A stretch of 64,000 bases of DNA, from contig NC_014501.1 in assembly GCF_000147335.1 (NCBI RefSeq), forward strand, positions 5,510,501 to 5,574,500, written 5' to 3'. This document shows positions 43,348-52,450 of this stretch, piece by piece. The notes below the pieces were generated by a model. That model ran no database searches. It was given only the letters and a program-made list of their open reading frames with translations, and had not been told where the DNA came from. How positions within the stretch are numbered: the first letter of the stretch is position 1; every line of letters begins with the position of its first letter. The DNA is from Gloeothece verrucosa PCC 7822. Lineage in GTDB: Bacteria; Cyanobacteriota; Cyanobacteriia; Cyanobacteriales; Microcystaceae. Position numbers and translations under genes: made by a program.

Positions 43348-45705
43348 GTGAAAATTCTGCTCATAGAAGATGATCAAGCCCTAGCGGACGCAATGCAACA
43401 AGCTCTCAACAATCAAAAATATTTGGTTGATGTGGCGATTGATGGTCAGACAGGATTATGTTTGGCCCAATTATTTGACTATCATCTGATTCTCCTGGAT
43501 TTAATGCTGCCAGACTTAGATGGCCTAGAATTTTGCGCTCAAAGGCGGCAGGGAGGTGATCACACACCGATTTTAGTGGTAACAGCGTCCTATGATAGCC
43601 GACAAAAAATTAAGGCTTTAGATGCAGGGGCAGATGATTATTTAGTTAAACCGTTTGATTTACAGGAGTTATTAGCGCGTATTCGTGCCTTAATACGTAG
43701 AGGTAAATCTTTAGAACCCGTGATAGAATGGGAGGGAATTCGTTTAGATCGGCAAAATAATGAAGTTAATTATAATAATAAACCCTTATTTTTAGACCGA
43801 AATGAATATGCGATTCTTGAGCTATTTCTCCATAATCAAGACCGCATTTTTAGTCATGGGAACTTAATAGAATATCTGTGGTCTTATGATGAAATGCCCT
43901 CCGAGTATCAAATTAAAGGATATATTGAAAGTTTACAAACAAAACTAACAGAATTAGGCAGAGAAAAGCCAATTATAGAACCGGTTTATGGGCTAGGTTA
44001 TCGCCTGAAAAGCCTAAAAAAAACTCCCTCAAGACTTTTCCCTACCCGACAAATGCCCTCCAGCGATAATAAGAGTGAGCAGGCATTAGAAAGTCAAAAA
44101 CGACAAGATACCAAACTAGCGGCTATTTTTCAGCATTATCGCTCTCAATATCTCCTGAAAATCCAAGTCCTCGCTCAGGCAGTTAAAGCCCTAGAACAAA
44201 ATACTCTCAGTGAAGAATTACGTTCACAGGCTATTCAAGAAGCCCACACCTTAAGCGGCTCCTTGGGCTTGTTTGGCTTTAAAATTGCTTCGGAAAAGTG
44301 CCGTCAACTCGAACAACTATTGAAATCTCATCAATCCTTTGATGCCCTACTGATCGGCTATTTCGCTAAATTAATATCCTGGCTAGAGCAAGAAATCTCT
44401 CAACAAAATTCTCTTCCTATTGTTCAATCCCCTTCTTATTTAATTCCTAGTTCTCATACCCCCTATGTTTTAATTATCGACGATGATGAACCCCTGACAA
44501 AAGTATTAGTTTCAGAAGCTCGTTCTTGGGGAATGGAAGCTAAAGCGGTTCATAGTCTCAGTGAAGCAAGAGTAACCATCGCTTCAGGTCGTCCTGACCT
44601 AGTGATATTAGATTTGTGCTTTCCTCAAACCGACGAAAATGGCCTCGATTTATTACCTGAATTAAGCAACGCTGAGCCGCCGATTCCGGTTTTAGTCTCT
44701 ACTATCGAAGAAAGTTTGGACGACCGGCTTAAAGTGGCTAAACTAGGAGGCCAAGCTTTTTTACACAAACCGATCAGCGCCGAGCAGATCATGGAGGCCA
44801 TCGCCCAACTCCTCAGACAGAGTAATTTGTCACTGACGAAGTTGATGATTGTGGATGATGAACCGCAAATTCTCGAATTTTTGCATCATTTACTGGAACC
44901 TTGGGGCTTTTCTTTAACCCTCGTCCATAATTGCCTTCAGTTTTGGGATATTTTAGAACAAACTAATCCCGATTTACTGATTCTCGACCTAGAAATGCCC
45001 AATTTTAGCGGCATAGATCTCTGTCAAATTGTTCGTAATGACCCCAAGTGGCTTGAATTACCTATTTTAATGCTTTCTGAAAATACCAATGCTGACATCA
45101 TCGCCCAAGTATTTGCCGTTGGGGCAGATGATTATGTGGATAAACCCATCATTGGACCCGAGTTGATCGCCCGTATCCATAATCGCTTGGAACGCACTCA
45201 AATGCGTCGTCGACTGGCAGAAGTGGATAGTTTGACCGGTTTAAGTAACCGGCGCAAATTTGTAGAAGACCTCACCCGCCTTTTAAAATTAGCCCAACGT
45301 CAGAAACAACCCTTGTGTTATGTTTTGATAGATTTAGACCACTTTAAGCAGGTGAATGACAAATATGGGCATGATATGGGAGATCGAGTCTTAAGACAAC
45401 TGGGAAAATTGCTGAAGCGACAATTTCGCTGTGAGGACCTGATTGGGCGGTGGGGCGGGGAAGAATTTGCTTTAGGATTGTATGGGATGAATAAATCTCA
45501 AGCTATAAGCCGCCTCAAGGATATTTTAGAACAATGGCGACAAGAGGAGTTTAGAGTGACCGATAATCATTGCTTTTGTGTCACTTTTAGTGCTGGAATC
45601 GCTATGTATCCTACCGATGGGGCAGAACTGCAAAATTTATATCGCTTTGCTGATGTGGCTTTGTATCGTGCTAAAAAACAAGGGCGTAATCAAGTGATCG
45701 GTTAA
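43348..45705 (+). CDS. Multi-domain response regulator: REC-wHTH-HPt-REC-REC-GGDEF
   Basis: The 785 residues contain, in order: a receiver with phospho-acceptor D51; an OmpR-type winged helix (about 125-222); a linker; an HPt domain with phospho-His H300 in AHTLSGSLG; a second receiver (373-490) with D422; a third (498-617) with D547; and a diguanylate cyclase with GGEEF (703-707) and DLDHFKQVND. It therefore combines DNA binding, phosphorelay and cyclic-di-GMP synthesis. The GTG start at 43348 fits the receiver's first strand (KILLIEDD). The phytochrome kinase follows 78 bases later, so it may supply phosphate. Confidence 0.93.
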   Translation: MKILLIEDDQALADAMQQALNNQKYLVDVAIDGQTGLCLAQLFDYHLILLDLMLPDLDGLEFCAQRRQGGDHTPILVVTASYDSRQKIKALDAGADDYLVKPFDLQELLARIRALIRRGKSLEPVIEWEGIRLDRQNNEVNYNNKPLFLDRNEYAILELFLHNQDRIFSHGNLIEYLWSYDEMPSEYQIKGYIESLQTKLTELGREKPIIEPVYGLGYRLKSLKKTPSRLFPTRQMPSSDNKSEQALESQKRQDTKLAAIFQHYRSQYLLKIQVLAQAVKALEQNTLSEELRSQAIQEAHTLSGSLGLFGFKIASEKCRQLEQLLKSHQSFDALLIGYFAKLISWLEQEISQQNSLPIVQSPSYLIPSSHTPYVLIIDDDEPLTKVLVSEARSWGMEAKAVHSLSEARVTIASGRPDLVILDLCFPQTDENGLDLLPELSNAEPPIPVLVSTIEESLDDRLKVAKLGGQAFLHKPISAEQIMEAIAQLLRQSNLSLTKLMIVDDEPQILEFLHHLLEPWGFSLTLVHNCLQFWDILEQTNPDLLILDLEMPNFSGIDLCQIVRNDPKWLELPILMLSENTNADIIAQVFAVGADDYVDKPIIGPELIARIHNRLERTQMRRRLAEVDSLTGLSNRRKFVEDLTRLLKLAQRQKQPLCYVLIDLDHFKQVNDKYGHDMGDRVLRQLGKLLKRQFRCEDLIGRWGGEEFALGLYGMNKSQAISRLKDILEQWRQEEFRVTDNHCFCVTFSAGIAMYPTDGAELQNLYRFADVALYRAKKQGRNQVIG

Positions 45706-45783
45706 TTTTTAAGATAAAATTAAAATAGTGATGGTTGATGAAAGCCTAAGCTTGACTAGGATACTTTGATAAAAAGATGAAAG

Positions 45784-48090
45784 ATGAGTGAAGCTAAAAA
45801 CTCAATTCCCTGTTTAATTCAAAATAATGGAAATGCCATTCATACCCCCGGTTATATTCAACCTCACGGTTTTTTAATGGTTTTAAAAGAGCCGGATTTA
45901 CAAATTATTCAAACGAGTAATAATCTGGATGAACATTTAGGCATTGCCTCAGAATCTTTACTTAATAAAAATTTAGATAATTTACTTGACTCCAAACAGA
46001 TTGATAAGATTAACCGAATATTAGAAGCTGATAATTTCCTCTCTGAGCCGTTTTTTAATTTAAAATTTATTAGAGAAAAAACCCACCTAAAATATTTAGC
46101 TTATTGGCATCGAAATCGCCAAGGTGTGATTTTAGAGTTAGAAAAAATTTTGCCTGAAAAAAAATCTTTTTTATTAAAATTTTATCGAAGTATTCAGTCA
46201 GCGATTAATCAATTAAACCCTAGCTTAAATTATCAAAAACTCTGTCAGATAGCGGCTCAAGAAATCCGCAAATTCTCGGGATTTGATCGGATTATGATTT
46301 ATCGCTTTGATGCGGATTGGCATGGAGAAGTCATTGCCGAAGATAAAATCGACTATATGGATTCTTATTTAGGCTTACATTTTCCGGCTGATGATATCCC
46401 ACCCTTAGCGAGAAGTTTATTTGCTTTACAACCGCTTCGTTTTATTCCTGATGTTAATTATCAACCCGTCTCACTGACTCCTTGTCTTCATCCCATTACA
46501 GAGGAACCTTTAGATCTAAGCTATTCTCTTTTAAGAGGGGTTTCTCCTATTCATATTGAATATTTAAAAAATATGGGTATTCGAGGATCAATGACGATTT
46601 CTTTATTAAAAAATAATCAATTATGGGGGCTAATAGCTTGCCATCATAAATCCCCTAAATTGGTTTCCCAAGCCGTGCGAAGTGGGTGTGAAATCTTCGC
46701 TAAAGTTTTATCCATGAGTTTATCAGATACCGAAGATAATCAAGACTATAAATATCAAATAGAGCTTAAATCGATTCAAGCTAAATTAATTGAGTATATG
46801 TCTCAAGAAAATGATTTTGTAGATGGCTTGGTGTCTCATGAACCGAATATTTTAGATTTGTTTCAAGCAGCCGGAGCGGCAATTTATAATAACGGCCATT
46901 TTTATCGCTTGGGGAAAACCCCGAAAGAAGAAGAAATTTATCAATTAATAGAATGGCTGAAAAGTCAATCTTACGAACAAATTTTTTCAACCGATTGTTT
47001 AGCAAAAATTTATCCCGAAGCGGAAAAATACAAAGAAATTGCCAGTGGTGTCTTAGGAATAAGTTTATCAAAAAGCTCAAAAAAATATATTTTATGGTTT
47101 CGTCCTGAAGTGCAACAAACTATCAATTGGGCAGGAGAACCTCATCAATTAGTTCTAGTTGATCAAAATTTAAATTTGCATCCTCGCCAATCTTTTCAAC
47201 TCTGGAAAGAAAAAGTTAGCGGAAAATCTCTAGCTTGGAAAACTCCAGAATTAAAGGCGGCTTTAGATTTGAGAAATTCGATTCTTGAAGTGGGTTTAGG
47301 AAAAGCCAATGAGTTGAGCAAATTAAATGCCGAGTTAAAGCGGAGTAATCAAGATTTAGATGCTTTTGCTTATATTGCTTCCCATGACTTAAAAGAGCCG
47401 CTACGGGGAATTCATAACTACGCTAATTTTATGCTAGAAGATTATCAAGAGCAATTAGCGCCCGAGGCACTCGAACAATTGCAAAGCATTACCCGTCTCA
47501 GTCAACGAATGGATAATTTGCTAGATTGTCTCCTCTATTTTTCTCGCGTTGGCAGAACAGAACTATCTATTAGAAATATTGACCTCAACCAAATTGTCTC
47601 CGAAACTTTAGAGATGCTAAAATCTCGCCTAAATCGGGAAAATATCCAAGTTTTAATTCCTCGTCCATTGCCCACGATTCAAGGCGATGCTATCCGCATC
47701 GGAGAAGTTTTTAGTAATTTAATCAGCAATGCAATTAAATATAATAACAAACAGGATAAATGGATCGAAATTGGATTTATAGACCCCACCACAGAAAGGC
47801 TTACCCATTCTCCTCAAACGTTGTCTGAAACCGAGGAAATGGAGAAAGGTTCATCAAATCCTCAAGCCAAAATTTTTTATGTGAAAGATAACGGACTGGG
47901 AATTAAAGAAAAACATAAAGAGGCAATATTTCAAATTTTTAAACGCTTACATGGAAAAGAACAATATGGCGGCGGTAGTGGCATTGGCCTAACCATCGCC
48001 AAGAAAATTGTTGAACGGCATGGTGGTAAAATTTGGATTGAATCAACTTATGGACAAGGAAGTACATTCTATTTTACGTTACCTGGGTAA
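45784..48090 (+). CDS. Phytochrome-like histidine kinase without the canonical chromophore cysteine
   Basis: Domains of the 768 residues: PAS (17-125, IHTPGYIQPHG), GAF (140-315) with FPADDIPPLAR (D204, I205, P206), PHY (325-500) with the tongue PRQSF (468-471), HisKA with H534 in ASHDLKEPLRG, and HATPase_c with NLISNAIKYN, DNGLGI and GGSGIGLTI. In the GAF position of the plant/Cph1 cysteine there is Ile256 (before H257). At the bacteriophytochrome cysteine position there is Asn14, but C10 lies four residues earlier. Bilin binding is thus possible but non-standard. The Rcp1-like regulator starts 9 bases after the stop. Confidence 0.93.
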   Translation: MSEAKNSIPCLIQNNGNAIHTPGYIQPHGFLMVLKEPDLQIIQTSNNLDEHLGIASESLLNKNLDNLLDSKQIDKINRILEADNFLSEPFFNLKFIREKTHLKYLAYWHRNRQGVILELEKILPEKKSFLLKFYRSIQSAINQLNPSLNYQKLCQIAAQEIRKFSGFDRIMIYRFDADWHGEVIAEDKIDYMDSYLGLHFPADDIPPLARSLFALQPLRFIPDVNYQPVSLTPCLHPITEEPLDLSYSLLRGVSPIHIEYLKNMGIRGSMTISLLKNNQLWGLIACHHKSPKLVSQAVRSGCEIFAKVLSMSLSDTEDNQDYKYQIELKSIQAKLIEYMSQENDFVDGLVSHEPNILDLFQAAGAAIYNNGHFYRLGKTPKEEEIYQLIEWLKSQSYEQIFSTDCLAKIYPEAEKYKEIASGVLGISLSKSSKKYILWFRPEVQQTINWAGEPHQLVLVDQNLNLHPRQSFQLWKEKVSGKSLAWKTPELKAALDLRNSILEVGLGKANELSKLNAELKRSNQDLDAFAYIASHDLKEPLRGIHNYANFMLEDYQEQLAPEALEQLQSITRLSQRMDNLLDCLLYFSRVGRTELSIRNIDLNQIVSETLEMLKSRLNRENIQVLIPRPLPTIQGDAIRIGEVFSNLISNAIKYNNKQDKWIEIGFIDPTTERLTHSPQTLSETEEMEKGSSNPQAKIFYVKDNGLGIKEKHKEAIFQIFKRLHGKEQYGGGSGIGLTIAKKIVERHGGKIWIESTYGQGSTFYFTLPG

Positions 48091-48099
48091 AAAGTCTCG

Positions 48100-48567
48100 A
48101 TGACAATTCATTTCACTCCCTCTTTATTAATCATAGAAGACAGCGATGAAGATTTTATGGCCTTTATGCGGATCACCAAAAAGTTGTCTTTAACCTATCC
48201 TGTATTTCGTTGTACCAGTGCAGATGAAGCTTTAGATTCCCTGAGAGGCACTAGCCATGATGACGCTCCCACAGAAACTCTACGACCTTCTATAATATTA
48301 TTAGACTTAAATCTGCCCGGTATGGATGGCAGAGAACTTTTACAAATATTAGAGCAGGATGAAACCTTAAAGAAAATTCCTGTGGTAGTCTTTACTACCT
48401 CTTCTAATCCTAAAGATGTGGATTTTTGTTATCAAAGAGGAGTGAAAAGTTATATCGTTAAACCCATTAATGTCGAACAATTAAAAAATACAGTTAAAAC
48501 CTTTTGGGATTACTGGTTTGACGTGGTTATTCTTCCCTCAGCCGCCGAGTCGTATTTTCGTCTATGA
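48100..48567 (+). CDS. Single-domain response regulator, Rcp1-like
   Basis: The 155-residue receiver has acidic pocket E13-D14, phospho-acceptor D69 in ILLDLNLPG, T98 region VVFTTSS and the conserved K in YIVKPI. There is no output domain, as in Rcp1, the partner of cyanobacterial phytochrome Cph1, and the C-terminal helix with FWDYWFDVV is typical of Rcp1 dimers. It starts 9 bases after the phytochrome kinase, so it is the cognate partner. The products likely act by protein contact or phosphotransfer, perhaps to the HPt of the larger regulator upstream. Confidence 0.92.
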   Translation: MTIHFTPSLLIIEDSDEDFMAFMRITKKLSLTYPVFRCTSADEALDSLRGTSHDDAPTETLRPSIILLDLNLPGMDGRELLQILEQDETLKKIPVVVFTTSSNPKDVDFCYQRGVKSYIVKPINVEQLKNTVKTFWDYWFDVVILPSAAESYFRL

Positions 48568-48660
48568 CTCAGTCAGTTACTACAATAATAGGGGAGGGTG
48601 AGAGAGTTTTAAAAAAAGTGACAACCTGGCCAAATAAAAACCTAAATTTGCTCATAACCG

Positions 48661-49119
48661 ATGAAACTTAAAAAACAACTGCAAAGTCTTGTCAAAGAAG
48701 CTCCTCAACATGGGGTTTCCTCAGTGGTTATGGAAAAAGCCATTAATCCTGTCTTAGCGATGTTTGCTAAACAGTTAGAACATCCTAAATATTATTTATT
48801 AAGCAATGCTAATGGGGATTGGTTGTTGACTCATTTAAGCCATCGGGAAAGGTCGGAGCAAGAAAAAACCGTGATCTATGCTTTTTCTACCCCGGAAGAT
48901 GCGGCTCTTTTTCACAAAAATACTGAGACAAATTTATTAAAAATAACGGCTATTCCTGTGACTCATTTACTCTTTCAATTATTGGCACTAAAACAAGTTG
49001 ATAGTATTATTTTTATGGCCATTTCTGGGAATTTAGAAAAAGGAATAGAAGTGCCTCGAACCGAATTACAAGACAGTATTCAAAAGCAATTGGCTCAAGG
49101 GCGTTCTTTTATTGTTTAA
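48661..49119 (+). CDS. Conserved-looking protein of unknown function
   Basis: The 152-residue protein is mixed alpha/beta without signal or membrane segment. The N-terminal half (KLKKQLQSLVKEAPQHGVSS, then NPVLAMFAKQLEHPKYYLL) is helical; the C-terminal half has strands VIYAFSTPEDAALF and SIIFMAIS. I recognise no family. An SseB-like fold is conceivable but unproven. It follows the light-signalling genes by 93 bases on the same strand, so co-transcription is possible. A convergent hairpin separates it from ychF. Confidence 0.7.
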   Translation: MKLKKQLQSLVKEAPQHGVSSVVMEKAINPVLAMFAKQLEHPKYYLLSNANGDWLLTHLSHRERSEQEKTVIYAFSTPEDAALFHKNTETNLLKITAIPVTHLLFQLLALKQVDSIIFMAISGNLEKGIEVPRTELQDSIQKQLAQGRSFIV

Positions 49120-49157
49120 TTTTAATAAACTCTTGTTTTAATTATGATCTTATATTA

Positions 49158-49177
49158 TCCCCCGCGAATTTGGGGGA
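49158..49177. terminator. Hairpin between convergent genes
   Basis: TCCCCC (49158-49163) pairs with GGGGGA (49172-49177) around GCGAATTT. It lies between the unknown protein gene and the end of ychF and can serve either strand. Confidence 0.5.
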
Positions 49178-49197
49178 CGGGAAATATTTTTTATTGC

Positions 49198-50289
49198 CTA
49201 AACATTAAAGCGAAACAGTAAAACATCTCCTTCTTGTACAATATATTCTTTTCCTTCACTACGAACTAAGCCTTTTTCTTTGGCGGCATTCATGGTGCCA
49301 CAAGCCACTAAATCCTGATAAGCCACCGTTTCAGCGCGAATAAATCCTCGTTCAAAATCACTATGGATCACCCCTGCGGCTTGAGGTGCTTTCATGCCTG
49401 AACGAATGGTCCAAGCCCGGGTCTCTGTGGGGCCTGTGGTTAAATAAGTCCGTAAGCCTAATAAGTGATAGGTAGCTTTAATAAGGGATTTTAACCCCCC
49501 TTCTTCGACTCCTAAAGATTCTAAAAAGTCTTTTCGTTCTTCTTCTGATAAATCTACTAATTCTGATTCTACTTGAGCCGAAACCACTACCACTTCTGCC
49601 GCTTCTGTTTGAGCAATGTTTCGTACTTGTTCAACCCATTCATTGCCGCTTGCTAAATCATCCTCAGATACATTAGCCGCGTAAATAATCGGTTTGGCAC
49701 TGAGTAATCCTAGGGTTTTAATTAAATCTGCTTCTTCTTCAGTTAATTGGGCTTGACGGGCGGATTGTCCTTCATTGAGGACAGCAATAACTTTTTCTAA
49801 TACCGCTAGTTCGGCTTGGGCATCTTTAGAGGTTTTGGCTTGTTTGCGAACTCGATCTATCCGTTTTTCGACTTGAGCGAGATCGGCTAAAGCTAATTCT
49901 AAATTAATGACTTCTATATCTCTAAGAGGATCGACTGAACCGGAAACATGAATAATGTCATCATCATCAAAACAGCGCACTACATGAACGATGGCATCGA
50001 CTTCCCGAATATTAGCTAAGAATTGGTTTCCTAACCCTTCTCCCTGACTTGCGCCTTTGACTAATCCGGCAATATCCACAAATTCGATGCGAGTGGGCAC
50101 AATTTTTTCTGATTGGGAAAGTTTGGCTAATACTTCTAAGCGCTCATCCGGTACTGATACAACCCCGACATTGGGTTCGATGGTACAAAAGGGAAAGTTA
50201 GCGGCTTCGGCTTTGGCATTAGCAACGAGTGCATTAAATAGGGTAGATTTTCCAACGTTAGGGAGTCCAACAATTCCGGCTCTTAGCAT
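49198..50289 (-). CDS. ychF: Redox-regulated ATPase YchF (Obg-family)
   Basis: The 363-residue protein has the P-loop GLPNVGKSTL (8-17), a switch region NFPFCTIEPN, DIAGLVKGASQGEGLGNQFL, a coiled-coil insertion (about 140-205) and a C-terminal TGS domain ending EGDVLLFRFNV. YchF prefers ATP to GTP and associates with ribosomes; in bacteria it is a negative regulator of oxidative stress responses. The length is the norm. It is transcribed alone toward the unknown protein gene. Confidence 0.96.
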   Translation of the reverse strand: MLRAGIVGLPNVGKSTLFNALVANAKAEAANFPFCTIEPNVGVVSVPDERLEVLAKLSQSEKIVPTRIEFVDIAGLVKGASQGEGLGNQFLANIREVDAIVHVVRCFDDDDIIHVSGSVDPLRDIEVINLELALADLAQVEKRIDRVRKQAKTSKDAQAELAVLEKVIAVLNEGQSARQAQLTEEEADLIKTLGLLSAKPIIYAANVSEDDLASGNEWVEQVRNIAQTEAAEVVVVSAQVESELVDLSEEERKDFLESLGVEEGGLKSLIKATYHLLGLRTYLTTGPTETRAWTIRSGMKAPQAAGVIHSDFERGFIRAETVAYQDLVACGTMNAAKEKGLVRSEGKEYIVQEGDVLLFRFNV

Positions 50290-50403
50290 AATGGTTAACT
50301 ATAAGATTTAACTTCAGATTATCTATCTTAGCGATCTTGTTACCAAAACCCAAGTCAGACTCCCTCGTCGGGGCGAGGAAATCTGAACATTAACCTATTT
50401 AAC

Positions 50404-51414
50404 CTATTTAACAAATTGTGGCATTATTTCCGCCGCCGTGAATAACCCATAGATTCCTCGACGATGCAAAGACACCCCGGCTTTGAGATAGCCAAAAGCG
50501 GGACCACATACATTAGCCGCCATACTGGTTTCATCCCCTAATGTAAAAGTATGAGTGGAAATTTTTCCCTCAAAGGTTCGGCCTGTAATCTGAACATTTG
50601 TACTTAAAGGTTTTTTCGGGTTACGAGTATCCACCACACCGCCAACGGTAACGCGGTCCCGTGAACAGATACCGGCTAACTCCAGCATAATATCGTCTGC
50701 GTGTTCCATATTCTCTAGGGTAAGGATACCATTGGTTTTATCCAAAAATGCCTCCACTTGCTCATCGCTCATGGCTCTGGCTTTTTCTACATCAAACCCC
50801 GGTAAATGGGCGATATCTTCGCGGATGGTGGCGCGGTAAGCTTCCCAGTTGGCGATCCCTACCCCGAAGGTAATTTTAACTCGGTGGATCTCGGCGTAAC
50901 TTTGAGCCGCTATGGCTGCCCCCGCCGTTAATAAGCCTGGAGTAGCACCACAACCGGTCATATAGGTAATACCAGCCGCTAGTAACTCTTCTTTTAACTC
51001 GAGCAGTTGTTCAACGGCACTGGTGCGTTTTAGGGCATCTACTAATACCCCTCGCCAGCCGGACTCAATAAAGAGCCGCGCCACATCTGCCATAAAGGTA
51101 TTGGGTAAATTCGGTAAAGCGAGGAAATACCCATCAACAGCCGCCTTTTGAATTAACTCCTCAATGCTATTGTGACTCAGGGTTCCATTGGGTTCTAAAT
51201 ATCCTACCGAGCCTTGCTGATAATAAACATCTATACAAGCATCTTCATTTAATCCGGCTTCGTTATAAATATAGCCCTGTTTATCAGCCGCCGCTACTAG
51301 AATCATTTCCTGCTTGGGGGCCAAAACCTTTGATGCGGCTTGTCCTAACCCTCCAAATCCCAATACACCTACTTTTATAGCTCGGTTCATTTGTTCTTTA
51401 CTCATAGTGATCAT
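50404..51414 (-). CDS. bioU: BioU-like (S)-8-amino-7-oxononanoate synthase / saccharopine dehydrogenase-like oxidoreductase
   Basis: The 336-residue protein has a Rossmann fold (IKVGVLGFGGLGQAASKVL, residues 13-31) and ends in a dehydrogenase-like domain. BioU of cyanobacteria replaces BioA in biotin synthesis and gives up the side-chain amine of its own Lys124. Here K129 in VDALKRTSAVEQ, counted from the first ATG (K126 from the ATG at codon 4), is the matching lysine. Other distinctive segments are TYMTGCGATPGLLTA and GDETSMAANVCGPAFGYL. I know this family by memory of its sequence pattern, so the call is good but not certain. No other biotin gene is nearby. Confidence 0.75.
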   Translation of the reverse strand: MITMSKEQMNRAIKVGVLGFGGLGQAASKVLAPKQEMILVAAADKQGYIYNEAGLNEDACIDVYYQQGSVGYLEPNGTLSHNSIEELIQKAAVDGYFLALPNLPNTFMADVARLFIESGWRGVLVDALKRTSAVEQLLELKEELLAAGITYMTGCGATPGLLTAGAAIAAQSYAEIHRVKITFGVGIANWEAYRATIREDIAHLPGFDVEKARAMSDEQVEAFLDKTNGILTLENMEHADDIMLELAGICSRDRVTVGGVVDTRNPKKPLSTNVQITGRTFEGKISTHTFTLGDETSMAANVCGPAFGYLKAGVSLHRRGIYGLFTAAEIMPQFVK

Positions 51415-51418
51415 GCTC

Positions 51419-51447
51419 TTGACGCTAGACAGTCAGATTTTTATTAT
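51419..51447 (+). promoter_or_regulatory. Strong candidate sigma-70 promoter
   Basis: TTGACG (51419-51424) and TATTAT (51442-51447) are separated by exactly 17 bases. It lies 5 bases from the divergent bioU start and about 340 bases before the DUF2997 start. Confidence 0.55.
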
Positions 51448-51497
51448 CCGTCTTCTCCTGTCTTTAACATAACTAGGCGAGCGCAACTGCTTAAAAG

Positions 51498-51530
51498 AGT
51501 CCCTATAAGACTCCGCAGTAGGGGACTTTT
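51498..51530 (+). terminator. Terminator-like hairpin, attenuator or small RNA end
   Basis: AGTCCC (51498-51503) pairs with GGGACT (51522-51527), followed by TTT. An alternative stem GAGTC/GACTC (51497-51501, 51509-51513) competes with it, as in attenuators. It is about 50-75 bases after the promoter at 51419. Confidence 0.4.
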
Positions 51531-51788
51531 CCCCTTGTGAGTGGGAGATGTCATTTGTATATTTTTATTACAAGTCGCTTGTTGAGAATCATTCTATACT
51601 TGACGGGAAAAGAAAGTTACGCGACACTTACGATCAATGAGAGTATATTACTCATTTAATATTAACTTTTGCTAAAATTTCCAACAGACTGCTACGGTTG
51701 CTAACATTTATTGTAATCGTACAAAATAATCTCATAAAAGCTCTGTTGAGAAAAACCGATAAGCAAGCCCAAGTATAAGGAGTGACAA

Positions 51789-52010
51789 TTGCCTATGAGC
51801 ATGGAAACTTTAGAATTTATCATCTATCCTGATGGTCGAGTTAAAGAAAAAGTCACAGGTATCATAGGGTCATCTTGTCAAGAGGTGACAGCCGCAATTG
51901 AAGCCCAACTTGGCCAGGTGGTTTCTCAAGAGAACACATCAGAATACTACTCCCAAACAGTTAATCAGTCAGCTAAAGCCACTAATCAAGCAAGTTTCAG
52001 TGACTGGTAA
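51789..52010 (+). CDS. DUF2997 protein
   Basis: The 73-residue protein is of the DUF2997 family: EFIIYPDGRVKEKVTGIIG (9-27) with a conserved YPDG turn, then a helix with CQEVTAAIEAQLG. The start is TTG 51789, because AAGGAG (51777-51782) stands 6 bases before it; ATG codons at 51795 and 51801 are too far. In cyanobacteria this gene commonly precedes ycf35 and a ferredoxin, as here. Function is unknown; a link to iron-sulfur or electron transfer is inference. Confidence 0.83.
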   Translation: MPMSMETLEFIIYPDGRVKEKVTGIIGSSCQEVTAAIEAQLGQVVSQENTSEYYSQTVNQSAKATNQASFSDW

Positions 52011-52063
52011 TTTTTTTGGGGTCTTAATTTTGTCAACTCTCGTTCATTTTGTGTTCGACCATT

Positions 52064-52450
52064 ATGTCTCACTTTAGCAACATCAAAACTCAAATCCGTA
52101 ATTTAAGTTGCCTCAAAACTGCTCTTTGTGATCTCGGCATTGAGTGGCTTGAAGGACCTCGCGCTGTACGAGGATATCAAGGACAAACCCGCAACGCTGA
52201 AATTGTTGTAGAACAAGATAATCACTATGACATCGGCTTTAGCTGGAATGGACATGAATATGAGTTAGTTGCTGATCTCCAGTATTGGAAGCAACCTCTA
52301 ACTGTAGAAGGTTTCTTGAGACAAGTCACTCAAAAATATGCTTATCACACTGTTTTGAGTGAAACTTCTAAGCAAGGGTTTCAAGTAGCTGAACAACAAA
52401 AGACCGAAGATGGTTCTATTCGCTTAGTTGTCCAACGTTGGAGTGCATAA
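52064..52450 (+). CDS. ycf35: Ycf35 (DUF1257)
   Basis: The protein begins MSHFSNIKTQIRNLSCLK, the typical Ycf35 start, so ATG 52064 is used and not the GTG at 52049. The rest (ALCDLGIEWLEG, TRNAEIVV, DIGFSWNGHEYELVADLQYW, FLRQVTQKYAYH) matches the chloroplast/cyanobacterial family, whose role is unknown. Its TAA stop shares its last A with the ATG of the ferredoxin gene (TAATG), so translation is coupled. 128 residues is normal. Confidence 0.9.
   Translation: MSHFSNIKTQIRNLSCLKTALCDLGIEWLEGPRAVRGYQGQTRNAEIVVEQDNHYDIGFSWNGHEYELVADLQYWKQPLTVEGFLRQVTQKYAYHTVLSETSKQGFQVAEQQKTEDGSIRLVVQRWSA

Larger units (their letters stand above)
51415..51788. other. Divergent region upstream of DUF2997-ycf35-ferredoxin
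   Basis: The 374 bases carry a strong rightward promoter (51419-51447) and a terminator-like hairpin (51498-51530), described separately. The rest, to the DUF2997 start, has no gene. The long untranslated leader suggests attenuation or a separate small RNA. Confidence 0.55.
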
